Positions 12,809 to 22,265 of a stretch of 64,000 nt of DNA are shown piece by piece. The translations under genes were made by a program, and so were the position numbers. The notes below the pieces were generated by a model that worked only from the letters and a program-made list of their open reading frames with translations, was not told the origin of the DNA and did not search any database. The stretch lies in contig CM049309.1 of the NCBI GenBank assembly GCA_026874595.1, positions 50,442,079 to 50,506,078 on the forward strand, given 5' to 3'. Position 1 is the stretch's first letter. Every line of letters starts with the position of its first letter. Source of the stretch: Sipunculus nudus (lineage: Eukaryota; Annelida; Sipuncula; Golfingiida; Sipunculidae).

Positions 12809-13217
12809 GTCCGAAGACCTGTCTACCCCACTGTTTGTACATTCCAATACAAGACTGTGTAGTTCACGAGTGGAGGATCTAAAACCAGTCAGTACAAAGA
12901 ACGTCTCCTTTATGTCTCCTTACCTTGGAACACGGATAAAGCGTTATGTGCAGCACGACACGTCATCACGTGTGCATCTAGGATACAAAATCGAGAACCA
13001 TATACATTTTGTTACAGATGTCTCTTTTGTTTGAATGCAGCGGTCTTACATGTGTATGTGCAGCACTAGCATTGGCCATTGCGATGGCGGCAAAGCCCGG
13101 CCCCCACTTGGGGTCTGACGTGTAAACACGGCGGTCATGCTATTCTTTCCCGCCGGGCAGGCCCACGTGTGAACCCTTATATGTAGAAACACAGCGTTCG
13201 TTGTTCTAGATGTTTCC

Positions 13218-13788
13218 TGTAACGTGTGTATTATGTATTGTTCTTTAGATTGTTCGGGAATTGGGAAGTTCTCGGCTTGAGGTGAAAAGTTATAAATAAG
13301 GGGCTGTGTTTAGAGCCGACGGAGAGAGGAGAGATATATTTCAGCGGACACAGAAGATAAGATATTACCTTTTCCGATAAGTGCGGCAGTTGTATATTTT
13401 CTTCGAATTTGTAACGGATTTTAATTAGTATTCAGTTTGCCTTCGGGATCACTATCAGAACTTTACTTTTGGATCACAACAAATTTTTGTGATTTGTGAT
13501 TGAACTGGACTGTTATTCTCTGAGAAGCTTTATATGAACTGTTCATCTGGATTATATGCTTAAAAGGACTTTTTGTCGCTGTGACAGTGGTGGTATCCAG
13601 GTACTGTACACTTTATTTATATGCTTGTATTGATTTACTGTTGTACTGTTGTTATACTGTGTAATTGTATTCATTAAGTGTATTGTAATGTTACGATTGT
13701 TTTAAGAATAAACTATAATTATTTGTTAACAAAAAACACTGACTTCTTTTTTCATTCCCCTAGACCTTTCACGCTGCCTGGTGTTACA
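13218..13788 (+). mobile_element. Candidate solo LTR
   Basis: A 571-bp block starts TGTAAC and ends GTTACA (perfect 6-bp inverted termini). It has a TATA box TATAAATAAG at 13291 followed by a purine-rich GGAGAGAGGAGAGA, and AATAAA at 13707. This is the layout of a Gypsy-type LTR (U3-R-U5). No target duplication (TTTCC left, GAATC right), primer-binding site or polypurine tract was found, so it may be a solo LTR with a degraded site or one end of a lost element. Confidence 0.5.
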
Positions 13789-13889
13789 GAATCTGATTTT
13801 TTATCTCCATTACCAAATGTATGTTCATCACGACTACGTGATCTGTTGATATTTGGTTCCGTAACAATTTCTTTTCACGCATTAGACTG

Positions 13890-14100
13890 GTACATCAATC
13901 CACACCATGACCTATCAATGTTTCTCATCCATGCTCCAGAACATTCTGGCAAAAGAGGGTCTTCCAATCCATAAATATAGTGGTCACTCTTTTCGTAGGG
14001 GAGGGGCAACGTTAGCTCTAAAGAGTGGTGTGCCTGACGAGATCATCAAGGCGCAAGGAGACTAGAAATCTCTCTCATACCTGGATTATAGTATTTAGAT
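13890..14100 (+). pseudogene. Tyrosine recombinase, C-terminal catalytic part
   Basis: Reads SSMLQNILAKEGLPIHKYSG, then HSFRRGGATLALKSGVPDEI, then KAQGD and a stop followed by SLSYLDY. HSFRRGG supplies the catalytic H and R, and the final YLDY holds the nucleophile tyrosine. The tryptophan codon of the expected GDW motif is the TAG stop. It continues the fragment that ends at 9720. Confidence 0.78.
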
Positions 14101-14202
14101 ACAAATGACCAGAAAGATAGGGCATTATATATTTAAAACGTGTTAATTTCCTTTGTTTAATTCAGCATGAATGACAGAACTCTCTTAGGATCGAGGTATT
14201 TG

Positions 14203-14304
14203 GGTGTTTTCCATTTGTTCTTGCACACTTTTATAATTTGAAGTGTATCTGCGGTAATAAAAACCAGGGTATCTCCAAGCTTGAGTTCTATCATTTATGT
14301 ATTT
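14203..14304 (+). repeat. Retrotransposon 3' direct repeat, first copy
   Basis: About 102 bp, sharing CTGCGGTAATAAAAACCAGG and GTATCTCCAAGCTTGAGTTC with 14621-14723 and differing at only a few positions. Confidence 0.85.
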
Positions 14305-14387
14305 AATTGGACAATAAATGTTTGTTTATTGTTGTTTAAATCATGAGTGAGGGCTCTCCTGTGCAGCTTTCTCCACCCCGTAACGCT

Positions 14388-14443
14388 TGAGCGGAAACCC
14401 CTATGTTATATGATCACTAGCCGGTTTCTGAAGTTTCCGCTCA
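14388..14443. repeat. 11-bp perfect inverted repeat between the 3' direct repeats of the retrotransposon
   Basis: TGAGCGGAAAC (14388-14398) and GTTTCCGCTCA (14433-14443) are reverse complements separated by 34 bases. They lie between the two ~102-bp repeats, where they could be part of the element's 3' end. Confidence 0.6.
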
Positions 14444-14620
14444 CGTCAAGTCAGTTGGTATTTTGCATGCGCCACGTGCAGGACTCTCAAATCTCTCTTA
14501 ATTTTTTTATCATTTCTGATCATGGGTTAATTTATCCCTAACCCACCCACCCTGGAAACTATATGTGAAAATACTCTGCGACTGTAGTACGTGATTTGTT
14601 GGGGAACAGTATAATATAAT

Positions 14621-14723
14621 GGCGTTTTTCATTTGTTCTTGCACACGTTTATAATTTGAAGTACATCTGCGGTAATAAAAACCAGGGTATCTCCAAGCTT
14701 GAGTTCTGTCATTTATGTATTTA
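14621..14723 (+). repeat. Retrotransposon 3' direct repeat, second copy
   Basis: Second copy of the ~102-bp repeat at 14203-14304, immediately followed by the right copy of the GTCTCATATATG terminal repeat (14726-14826). Confidence 0.85.
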
Positions 14724-14826
14724 ACGTCTCATATATGTTTTCATGTTAATAGTTATAAAACATGTGCTATTCCTCCCATACTTATCAGGCAGCTATTCCT
14801 GTCAGTAAAGTGTCGTTTTAGTGACC

Positions 14827-15909
14827 ACCAGAAACCGTATTTCTTTGATCAGATACCGGGCCTTGACGCTTGCCTTATTTAGAAGCCTGGGTGAAGCAAT
14901 ATCTCAGAAAATAAACGCCGGCCTTAATTAGACGCCGGTCGCGTTAAGAGGTCGGGTGTCAAAGGAGCTTCCATGGTTACCGCCATATGTCTTTTCCCTT
15001 CATATAATGTGTGCATTTACCTGCCCAACTTCTTTGGGCTCCAGGTGCTCAATTGGCCACTTAATGCTTGGGTGTGTCATGTCTTTGCGTCGGACGCAAG
15101 TAATATGTTGTTGACACACACAGCAGTATCTAAGAATCAGCTACGTCATGGCTCATACAAACATACTTGAAAACAATGAAATAACCGTTGAAAATGACCA
15201 TGTATTATACTGAAGCCACTTATCCTGTTGCCACACCAGGTGATGAAAATAGCGTTTAGGGTGAACTGTCATGACTTCTGTTTTAGAAACAATGTCTACT
15301 AGAGGATATAAACTAAATTAGATGAGAAAAAAAAAAACACGCACATGATGGGAACACCTGATTTTTTATGCAACTAGAGAATGCTCCTTTAAATATTTCT
15401 AATATTCAAAAACCTGTGGGCACAATATTGGTCATAGATGGCATATTTGCATATGTCTGTTGTTTATTTTTTTACCATGTCCTTATTTCCAAGGTCGAAT
15501 ATTTCCCATCACCTCTTAGTTGCATCCGTCGGGGAAGGCTCCAAGTGGTCGCTCGGTAAAGGCAAACTTCATTTTTTTCTTAATTTTTCATGTTATTTCC
15601 TCAAAAACTTATTATTCTGTTTCCAGTATCCTCATGTAATATGATGGTGTTTTATTATACATAGTACAGTATCGACAGTATCAGTCAAAAACACGCGGAT
15701 CATTCGAAGGAGAGATGTAATTGCACCTTCTTTTCCTTGAAGATTTCATTCTTCACCTAGCCCCTTAATTTAAAATTACCTAGTGGTGTTGAAAGTGGGG
15801 TTAGTTCTTGGAGGGACAGGTTGAGTAACACATCCCATTATCCCAGACACACTATCAAGAAGGACAGCATTAATTCATAGGGCAAACCAGCAAGATCAAG
15901 CATTGTTTA
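14827..15909. other. Gene-free stretch between retrotransposon and C1q copy B
   Basis: No coding region, RNA gene or clear repeat recognised. Short open frames (14973-15170, 15368-15644) lack any family resemblance and overlap one another in different frames. Confidence 0.5.
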
Positions 15910-16110
15910 TTAAGAAAACATATAGAATCCAGAAAACGATGTACCTCTGTAGCTCTCGCCAGTGGTACAGCTCCCAGAGGGCTGAACGATCCGTATATCT
16001 TCAAGGGTCAAGCAGTAAACAATTAGAGAGCGACTGACCAAGTCATAGCCGTCCCGAGGACCGTCACGTCGAAGTTCACCTTGAATTTCGTCTCCTTTCA
16101 TAACGTATAG
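15910..16110 (-). CDS. C1q-domain protein, 3' terminal exon, copy B
   Basis: Acceptor TATTTTACAG. It continues in phase with the exon ending at 16552 (GVYPGYPGL then LYVMKGDEIQGELRRDGPRD) and reads SRSLIVYCLTLEDIRIV before a stop at 15910. The KGDEI and SRSLI pattern is the second half of a C1q jelly roll, so it completes the third module. The remaining ~20 residues after the C1q fold (SGSCTTGESYRGTSFSGFYM) match the usual closing GFxx strand. Confidence 0.8.
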   Translation of the reverse strand, partial: LYVMKGDEIQGELRRDGPRDGYDLVSRSLIVYCLTLEDIRIVQPSGSCTTGESYRGTSFSGFYMFS

Positions 16111-16551
16111 CTGTAAAATAAGGACGGTATACATGGGAACACATTGAAAACATGACTGGAGCTAGATAAGCAAAAAATAGACAATGTTTGTACAGTTTGA
16201 GTCCCTTACTCCTTACAAAATACTAAGGTAGAAACCTGCCCCACTATCAAACCTGTACTTCTGCTGAGCGGCTAGTATATTAATGGTAATGTGACAATAA
16301 TGCAATTTTATATATCGTATGAAACGTCGTGTGTGAGCCTTCCGTCTAATATGTACCAATTGTAAAGGCAATCGTCAGTTCATATAATTCGCTTCCGTAT
16401 TAAATCCCGAGACATGCGTCTGCCATTATATTTTAGTTGGTCACACGATCAGTTATTTCCATCAAAATTGAGCTGTTCAAAATAGGAATCGTGCGACTTT
16501 ATCATAACCAAAGCAAAATGCTATAGGCAATCTGGAGGTTGATAAACTTAC

Positions 16552-17510
16552 TAGGCCTGGGTATCCTGGATACACGCCTGCGCTCAAATTGACGAAGTAC
16601 AACCCGGACCAGGGACATCTGACTCTGTGGTTGATGTACGCCTCGCCATGGTTCAGATCGATGGTGTCAAAAGGGAAGGGGTCAGGAGGACCGCAATAAC
16701 TGTAGTACGTGTTGTAGGCTGACCAGGCTATGTGTCTATCTCTGTCAGTGTTGTACAAGAACCCACTGAAGCTGGTCAGAAGTCGGGAATCAGAATACAC
16801 ATAATAGTAATTGTATACGTACACTTGGTCTCCCTGGTTTAGCTGAATCAACACAGACCTGGCCATCGTATCTGTTGTCACCGCCGTTGGATGAGTCCTG
16901 AAAAATCGGTATACGGCGTATCCATTTACGTAAAGATACACCTCGATGTTGTTACCTGCAGTAGTTCCCGCAGAGAAGCTAAAAAAATAAATCCCGGACG
17001 TTGGCGCCTGAAACTGGTGGTTATTCCCGTCCCAACCATTTCCTAATTCACCCAAATTGATATCAAACTGTATTTTACCTCCACCGTGTGGGGAAGCACG
17101 GGCAACACCGAATCCAACATCCGCCACCATTTCTCCAGAAAGTGAGAAGATTCCCCAGGATGTATGTAGTCCCTCGAGAGTGCTCGCCAGGGCCGGTCCA
17201 GTGCTACTTTTGTACGTCAGTTCGTCTTTGTAGAATGAACGCACGACATCTAGGCCCATGGTGTCTGTCCCGTTGCCAGATGGCGCCGTCCTGTAGAGGG
17301 CGGCAATACGTGTCCCATCCTTGACCAGACGATAATCGGTCAGATCTTCTCACGCTGTTAGAATTGACAAGTATAGACCAGTTGATGCGATGGACAGCGT
17401 CCATGTGGTCTGGTCAAAACCAGGTCCTCTGATTACAAAGATCGAGTGGAATGGAAAGGGTTCACCGGAATCTGATACGTAAGCGAGGTTTGCAACAAAG
17501 AGCGCCTGAT
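16552..17510 (-). pseudogene. C1q-domain protein, main exon, copy B with in-frame stop
   Basis: Close duplicate of the exon at 973-1937, with the same acceptor TTTTCAG and donor GTAAGT and modules in the same order (IQFDINLGELGN, SGIYFFSFSAGTTAGN, LLTSFSGFLY, CPWSGLYFVNLSAGVYPGYP). A 9-bp in-frame deletion relative to copy A creates a TGA at 17350-17352, about 53 codons into the exon. Translation could restart only at the methionine at 17259, which would drop the first module. It joins in phase 0 to the exon at 15910-16110. It could be a pseudogene or an allele with a null mutation; a sequencing error is also possible. Confidence 0.78.
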
Positions 17511-17536
17511 CTGAAAATTAAAATAAATTCAATTTA

Positions 17537-18055
17537 GTGCAGCAGAAAGATAAACTATGAAACCTACGGGGAAGCGTATTCATCTGTCCGTGGCGTCTCC
17601 CCTACTGCGTTTACATCGGTTTCGTCTTCGGTAAAACGTGTGCTTCTACCTGCAACGTCTGTCATACAGCGTTTACATCGATTTCGTCTACCGTAAAGTT
17701 CGAACATCTGTCTCTGACGTTTGTGCAGCAGAAAGATAAACTATGAAACCTACGGGGAAGCGTATTCATCTGTCCGTGGCGTCTCCCCTACTGCGTTTAC
17801 ATCGGTTTCGTCTTCGGTAAAACGTGTGCTTCTACCTGCAACGTCTGTCATACAGCGTTTACATCGATTTCGTGTACCGTAAAGTTCGAAAATCTGTCTC
17901 TGACGTTTGACATACAGCGTTTACATCGATTTCGTCTACCGTAAAGTTCGTACATTTGTCTCTGACGTTTGTCATACAGGTTTTACATCTATTTCGTCTA
18001 TCATTAAGCGTGTGCTAATACCTGCGACGTCTGAGAAAAGTGTTAACGCCGGTTT
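17537..18055. repeat. Satellite remnant of ~62 bp units, copy B
   Basis: About eight units of the same satellite as 2030-4555. The first three units plus the adjoining GTGCAGCAGAAAGATAAAC leader are themselves duplicated with a 186-bp period (17537 and 17723). Confidence 0.85.
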
Positions 18056-19110
18056 CGTCTACTGTAATGGAGATGGTAACTTGACAGTTCAAGAAGAGAA
18101 AAAAAATATATGGCAAACAGCGGTGGCAGCAGACCGGATGAGATTCCCGAGATTCTGAGGAATGGCTTCACTGTCGATTACATAAAGCTTAAGTCACTCT
18201 GTCACGGATCTCAGTGCGGATCATAAAGGGTTGGCTATGTTGATCAATCAGTAATCCCTTGTAATACAACTATTGTCCAAGACTTTGCCTCCCTCATGGT
18301 CCGTGGCAACTGGTCTTGATCCGTCAGACTCTGCGGAAGTTGAAATGTTTAAACTCAGCCACGGAGAAGACACTCCATGGATAGACCGTGAACTTTCCGT
18401 CATTCGCCAAACAAATACTGTGTGCACTTTGTCCGTGCATGTCTCTACTATTTCAGTACGTCCGTGCTCCGATTGTCGTGGTTTTCCCTGGTTGATCGCC
18501 AGCGCCGATATTCGGACGTGAAGGTTAGCGACACGACAGGTCGTGCTCGGCCAGTCGTGAGGATCCGTGAAACTTCTTTGAATGATTCCTACTCAAACCG
18601 TCTCAATCTTATTTGACCCTAAAAAAACCTTAAGGCCTAGGTCACACTGTCACGGATGAGGGTACGGACCTCGACGGACTGTCCGAGATCCACTGTTCAC
18701 AGTCCTTCCATGGGAAAAGCAACATGGTATCAGGGAAGCTTCTCACGGTCTGAGTATGGCAAAATGGTGACCAGTGCCAGAATGGCTGTAAAATAAAAAC
18801 ATTAAAATTGCACTTTTTATGGCATGATTTTTAATTTGCAAGGAAATAGCTTATGAAAAACGAATTGCTTTGAAAAATCATGTTAAAAATAAATGAGTAC
18901 TGCGATTACTGTCTGTTATACATTACGTTAGAATCAATAAAAACTTGAGATCAATATGTTTTAGATCGTGCCTCTACGGGATTGTTTAATCTTATATCTT
19001 AATATAAACAGTAATTTGATTTCATACCACAAATGAGTGATGCTTCTGCATAGCGTGGTCCAGTCATACTGAAGAAACGTTACGATAATGATTACACGCA
19101 GGTTATGTTA

Positions 19111-19231
19111 GTCGCATATATGTTATCATGATAACAGTTATGCAACGTGTTGTTACTCCCGTACGTATCAGGTAGCTATTTCTGTCATTAAAGTTTCATT
19201 CAGTTACCACAGTTCATGCAGTACAACTGAC
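19111..19231 (+). mobile_element. Orphan left terminal repeat of the retrotransposon in duplication copy B
   Basis: Matches 6684-6812 nearly throughout (CATATATGTTATCATGATAA, CAGTTATGCAAC, TATCAGGTAG) but is followed by unrelated sequence. The coding part of the element is absent here. Confidence 0.8.
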
Positions 19232-22110
19232 AAGGACAATTTGCGGCTAGAGCATATACATGTTATCGGGCCTACGTAGGGCCAATTTACCTAGGGCGCA
19301 TGTGGTCCCAAGGAAAAGGACTATATTTGAAGATATATTATTTGCATGTTTATCATGGTAAAAGTGAAGAAAAGTGTGGATATTGGTCCTCTTTTGTATG
19401 CCTCTAAGTGGCACTTTTATATGTTCTTAAGACACAGTCGGATGTCCACAGGATAAGAGGAGTTATGTGGATCAGCCATTAATTGCATCAGGGGCCTTGG
19501 GTAGGCTTTAGTAACACTACAAAACAATCTGCTTTTTCAGACATTGACAAATAGTATGCGACTGAGTGAAGCCCATATTCCACCCGAAGTACCCCACGTG
19601 GGTTGACCAGTATGTTTTGTCTAAAAGATGAACTATATTGTCAACAACATATTCCTGTGGCAAACCAAGCATTTCAATCTTTTTCTGAAAAATTAACATG
19701 TAATGATTTTAGAGACAAAAACCTTTAGCTCGGCCTTGAAATTCTGTACCTATTTGGTTCAGCTGGGATTCAGCAACTTAACGGACAGAAACAAAAGCAT
19801 AACCCAGCCTGGGCTTTAGTATTTGCGTTTACTAATAATATGCTTAAAATAAAACGTGATTCCATGTACCGATAAACTTAACTCAGTGCCAGCTCTTATC
19901 ACTAAAGCCCCCTTAAGTCCCTGTGTGAATCCCAGATATTTGCATATTAAGGCGTCACAAGGCTCTTTGAGGACCTAACGATTCCCCCGTATTTGCATAT
20001 TACGCCGTCACGCCTCGTGTGAGTGGCATCGTTCCTATGAGAACGCAAACAGCGGTCCCACAGCTCGACCCGCTTGGGACTTTCGCACTGAAATCATGTA
20101 TTCCGGTAGTCCACACATAGCCTTCGTGTCCTATGATATATCTCTGCTGAACGAATATTACGGTTCATGGGCCAAATGTAAGTTACATCCCGACAGGTCT
20201 AGTAAAATTCCCTCTGCCGAGATGACAAGAGCAGCTTCCAGCATATGTCTTTACCCGTGTAAAACTGCCAAACTGCGACTCGCGAATCGTGATCGTTTCA
20301 GTCAGCCGATACATTTTGACTGCGCTCATCTCGTGTGCACCTGAATATCTCGCGCTAATTGGCTGACTCAGAGCTTGTTAGGCCTACTCTCAAGAGTGGT
20401 GGTCCGATAAACGTTAACACTGAGGCTTAAGGTTATAGTGTTTCAAAGTCTCGCCGAACTCAACATAAGCGACGGCATAAAATATTAAGACAAATTAAAT
20501 GGGAATATTAGTAGCCAATTCGAAGCCCGGAATAGGCGATTACTAAATGAACCATGTTGGTTTTGAAAAAGATTCTGGGAAAGACCACTGCTGACGTCTC
20601 TGTAAAAAGACCTTAGTTCAGCGAGGCAGTAATGTGTAGCGCTGACCGTCCGGGAACCGGCCAAGATCACCAGTCCATCAAATAAGAGGGTCAGATAGTG
20701 AAAAACTAGTTATATGAGTTGCCGCAAGATGGCGGTACCGATACTAAGTGCCATGCAACACGTGAAGGTTTGATTTCTCTGTCAGAAGCAACAATTAAGT
20801 CATAACTATTTCATGTACTGGGCCGGTCTAACAAATGCATTGAGGAGAGCGTTATAGTTGTGTTGTCATTGCTGAATATGAAGGTGGAGTTTAATCGAAT
20901 TTGAAAAAAAGACCGGTTCTTTTTCAGTTTCGGTGTTGTTTCTGAAACAGCGCGGCATTGAACTTCAGCAGATGTTTATTTCCCAAGTAAATGAGGTGGC
21001 GCATGGCAATCTGATAACTTATGATGTTTACAATGTAAAAGATTTGTAATAATATGAGTTATAAAGCGCAATTATTATTTTCTATGTGCTGAAATTTCTG
21101 ATTTTTTTATATCAAGAAATGTTAATTATGGATCTGTTCTGGTGTACAAGTCTTAATTTATACTTGCACGGACTGACACACTCTTCCTCATATCAACACG
21201 CTTTGTATACGGCCTGGAGCATAATACAAGTCAGATAAAACAATTAGATCAAGATAAAAAAGGACCTGAACATTTCCGGTGGATTGTTGATATAAACATA
21301 TTCTTGATATGTCTATCTCAATTCATAGCATATGCCAGTGTATATTCGGGACTTGGAGCGAAACCAGCTGTCAAGACATATAATCATACAGAGAGGGCAC
21401 CCACTGTCATGGTCATTTGGATGAGTATTACCAGGCAGAGTGGGACATTTCGAGACAGGTTGCAGAACCAATTGAGGTTAACATTATTAGTGTTAAATGC
21501 AAAGCAAAGTCAGGTGTCAAAGTTCGGTGTGACAGGACGCTAATCCTGTGTTTCCATATTAAAGAACAGCCGGTTCCGTGAATACATGACCAGAGGGGCG
21601 GGGTTAGTTGGGCCGCTTTATTGCGAAGAGGCATTCCAACATTTCGAATTCGACGGATGCCAGGTTATACACTGTGGACATTTTAGTGCCTGATGATTAT
21701 GGTTGTTTGGTTTGGTTGGTTTGTTTTCTGTCAATTTGTCTTGTAAGTCAGGCTGAAAGTCCACGTGTCACTCTTTATAGTGATTATATTATCTCAGGAA
21801 CTGTTCCAGCTGTTGCTGTGATATATCATCTGAGTATTGGTCCTTAAAACAGAATGTGCAATGTTAAATTTATGCTCGTCTGAAATCCAACATGGCTGCC
21901 AGACAGACATTTTTCGATTCATTCAGTGTCCAGTATCTCAAATACTTTCCCACTTGGTGTGAAATTACAAACGATGATATATATTGTCACTGTGGGTGGA
22001 TCTGTGATATGAAATTTCAGAGCCATCAGAAATCAAGAATGGTCATAAGGGAACGATCATTGATTTCCTTTCGTGAATTTCTAATCATTATTTAATTAGT
22101 AAGTATTTGC
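19232..22110. other. Gene-free stretch with paired octamer motifs
   Basis: No conserved coding region recognised. Two copies of a TATTTGCATATTA-x-GCGTCAC-like block lie at about 19937-19960 and 19990-20012. A short frame at 20096-20344 begins 85 bases further on but resembles no family. Confidence 0.45.
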
Positions 22111-22115
22111 CGTCA

Positions 22116-22260
22116 CAGGCGCGGATCCAGGATTTTTTGCAGGGAGGGGTCAACGGGTGTCATCCATAAAAATTGTCTGAAAAAAAGGTCGTTGGTGTTA
22201 AGAGGGGGGGGGGGGGGGGGGGGGTTCGACCCCCAAAACCCCCCTCTGGATCCGCGCCTG
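22116..22260. mobile_element. 145-bp MITE-like element with TIRs and 5-bp TSD
   Basis: Perfect 15-bp terminal inverted repeats, CAGGCGCGGATCCAG at the left and CTGGATCCGCGCCTG at the right, are flanked on both sides by CGTCA (22111-22115 and 22261-22265). The interior is non-coding, with a G run near 22205-22224 answered by a C-rich stretch near 22230-22245. It is a non-autonomous DNA transposon; the superfamily is not determined. Confidence 0.85.
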
Positions 22261-22265
22261 CGTCA

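Larger units (their letters stand above)
9721..13217. other. Insert splitting the recombinase: low-complexity and AT-rich DNA, no gene seen
   Basis: Opens with a G/C-run block (9729-9819) and holds TA microsatellites at 10711-10787 and 12730-12787, the latter followed by a C run (12794-12808). A GC-richer stretch lies at 11870-12150. No conserved protein is visible in any frame. With the candidate LTR at 13218-13788 it makes up the DNA nested in the retrotransposon. Confidence 0.6.
6684..14826 (+). mobile_element. Decayed DIRS/Ngaro-like tyrosine-recombinase retrotransposon
   Basis: On the plus strand the order is: gag-like ORFs with a CCCH finger (6978-7618), reverse transcriptase (about 7852-8530), RNase H-like region (8560-9139) and tyrosine recombinase (9230-9720 and 13890-14100). 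A ~100-bp direct repeat (GTCTCATATATG start) occurs at 6684-6783 and 14726-14826. A second ~102-bp repeat (TTCATTTGTTCTTGCACAC) occurs at 14203-14304 and 14621-14723. Split direct repeats of this kind fit Ngaro-type elements. Many frameshifts and stops show it is inactive. The recombinase is interrupted by about 4 kb of other DNA. The left terminal repeat is also present at 19111-19209. Confidence 0.8.
16400..19231. repeat. Segmental duplication, copy B (shortened)
   Basis: Colinear with 820-6812 but shorter. The satellite is reduced to about 0.5 kb, and the equivalent of 4997-6333 is missing; sequence matching 4556-4995 runs directly into sequence matching 6333 onward near 18760. Similarity ends at GACAAGGACA (19231; 6812 in copy A). 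Confidence 0.88.

Noticed and set aside
12690-13034. 114-codon frame with an IYIYIY stretch
   Set aside because: Created by the TA microsatellite and C run; no conserved part.
13678-13974. 98-codon plus-strand frame across the end of the candidate LTR
   Set aside because: It crosses the LTR end and runs in a different frame from the recombinase motif HSFRRGG, so it is not a real product.
20096-20344. 82-codon frame downstream of the octamer motifs
   Set aside because: No recognised domain, signal peptide or splice context; length is within chance expectation.
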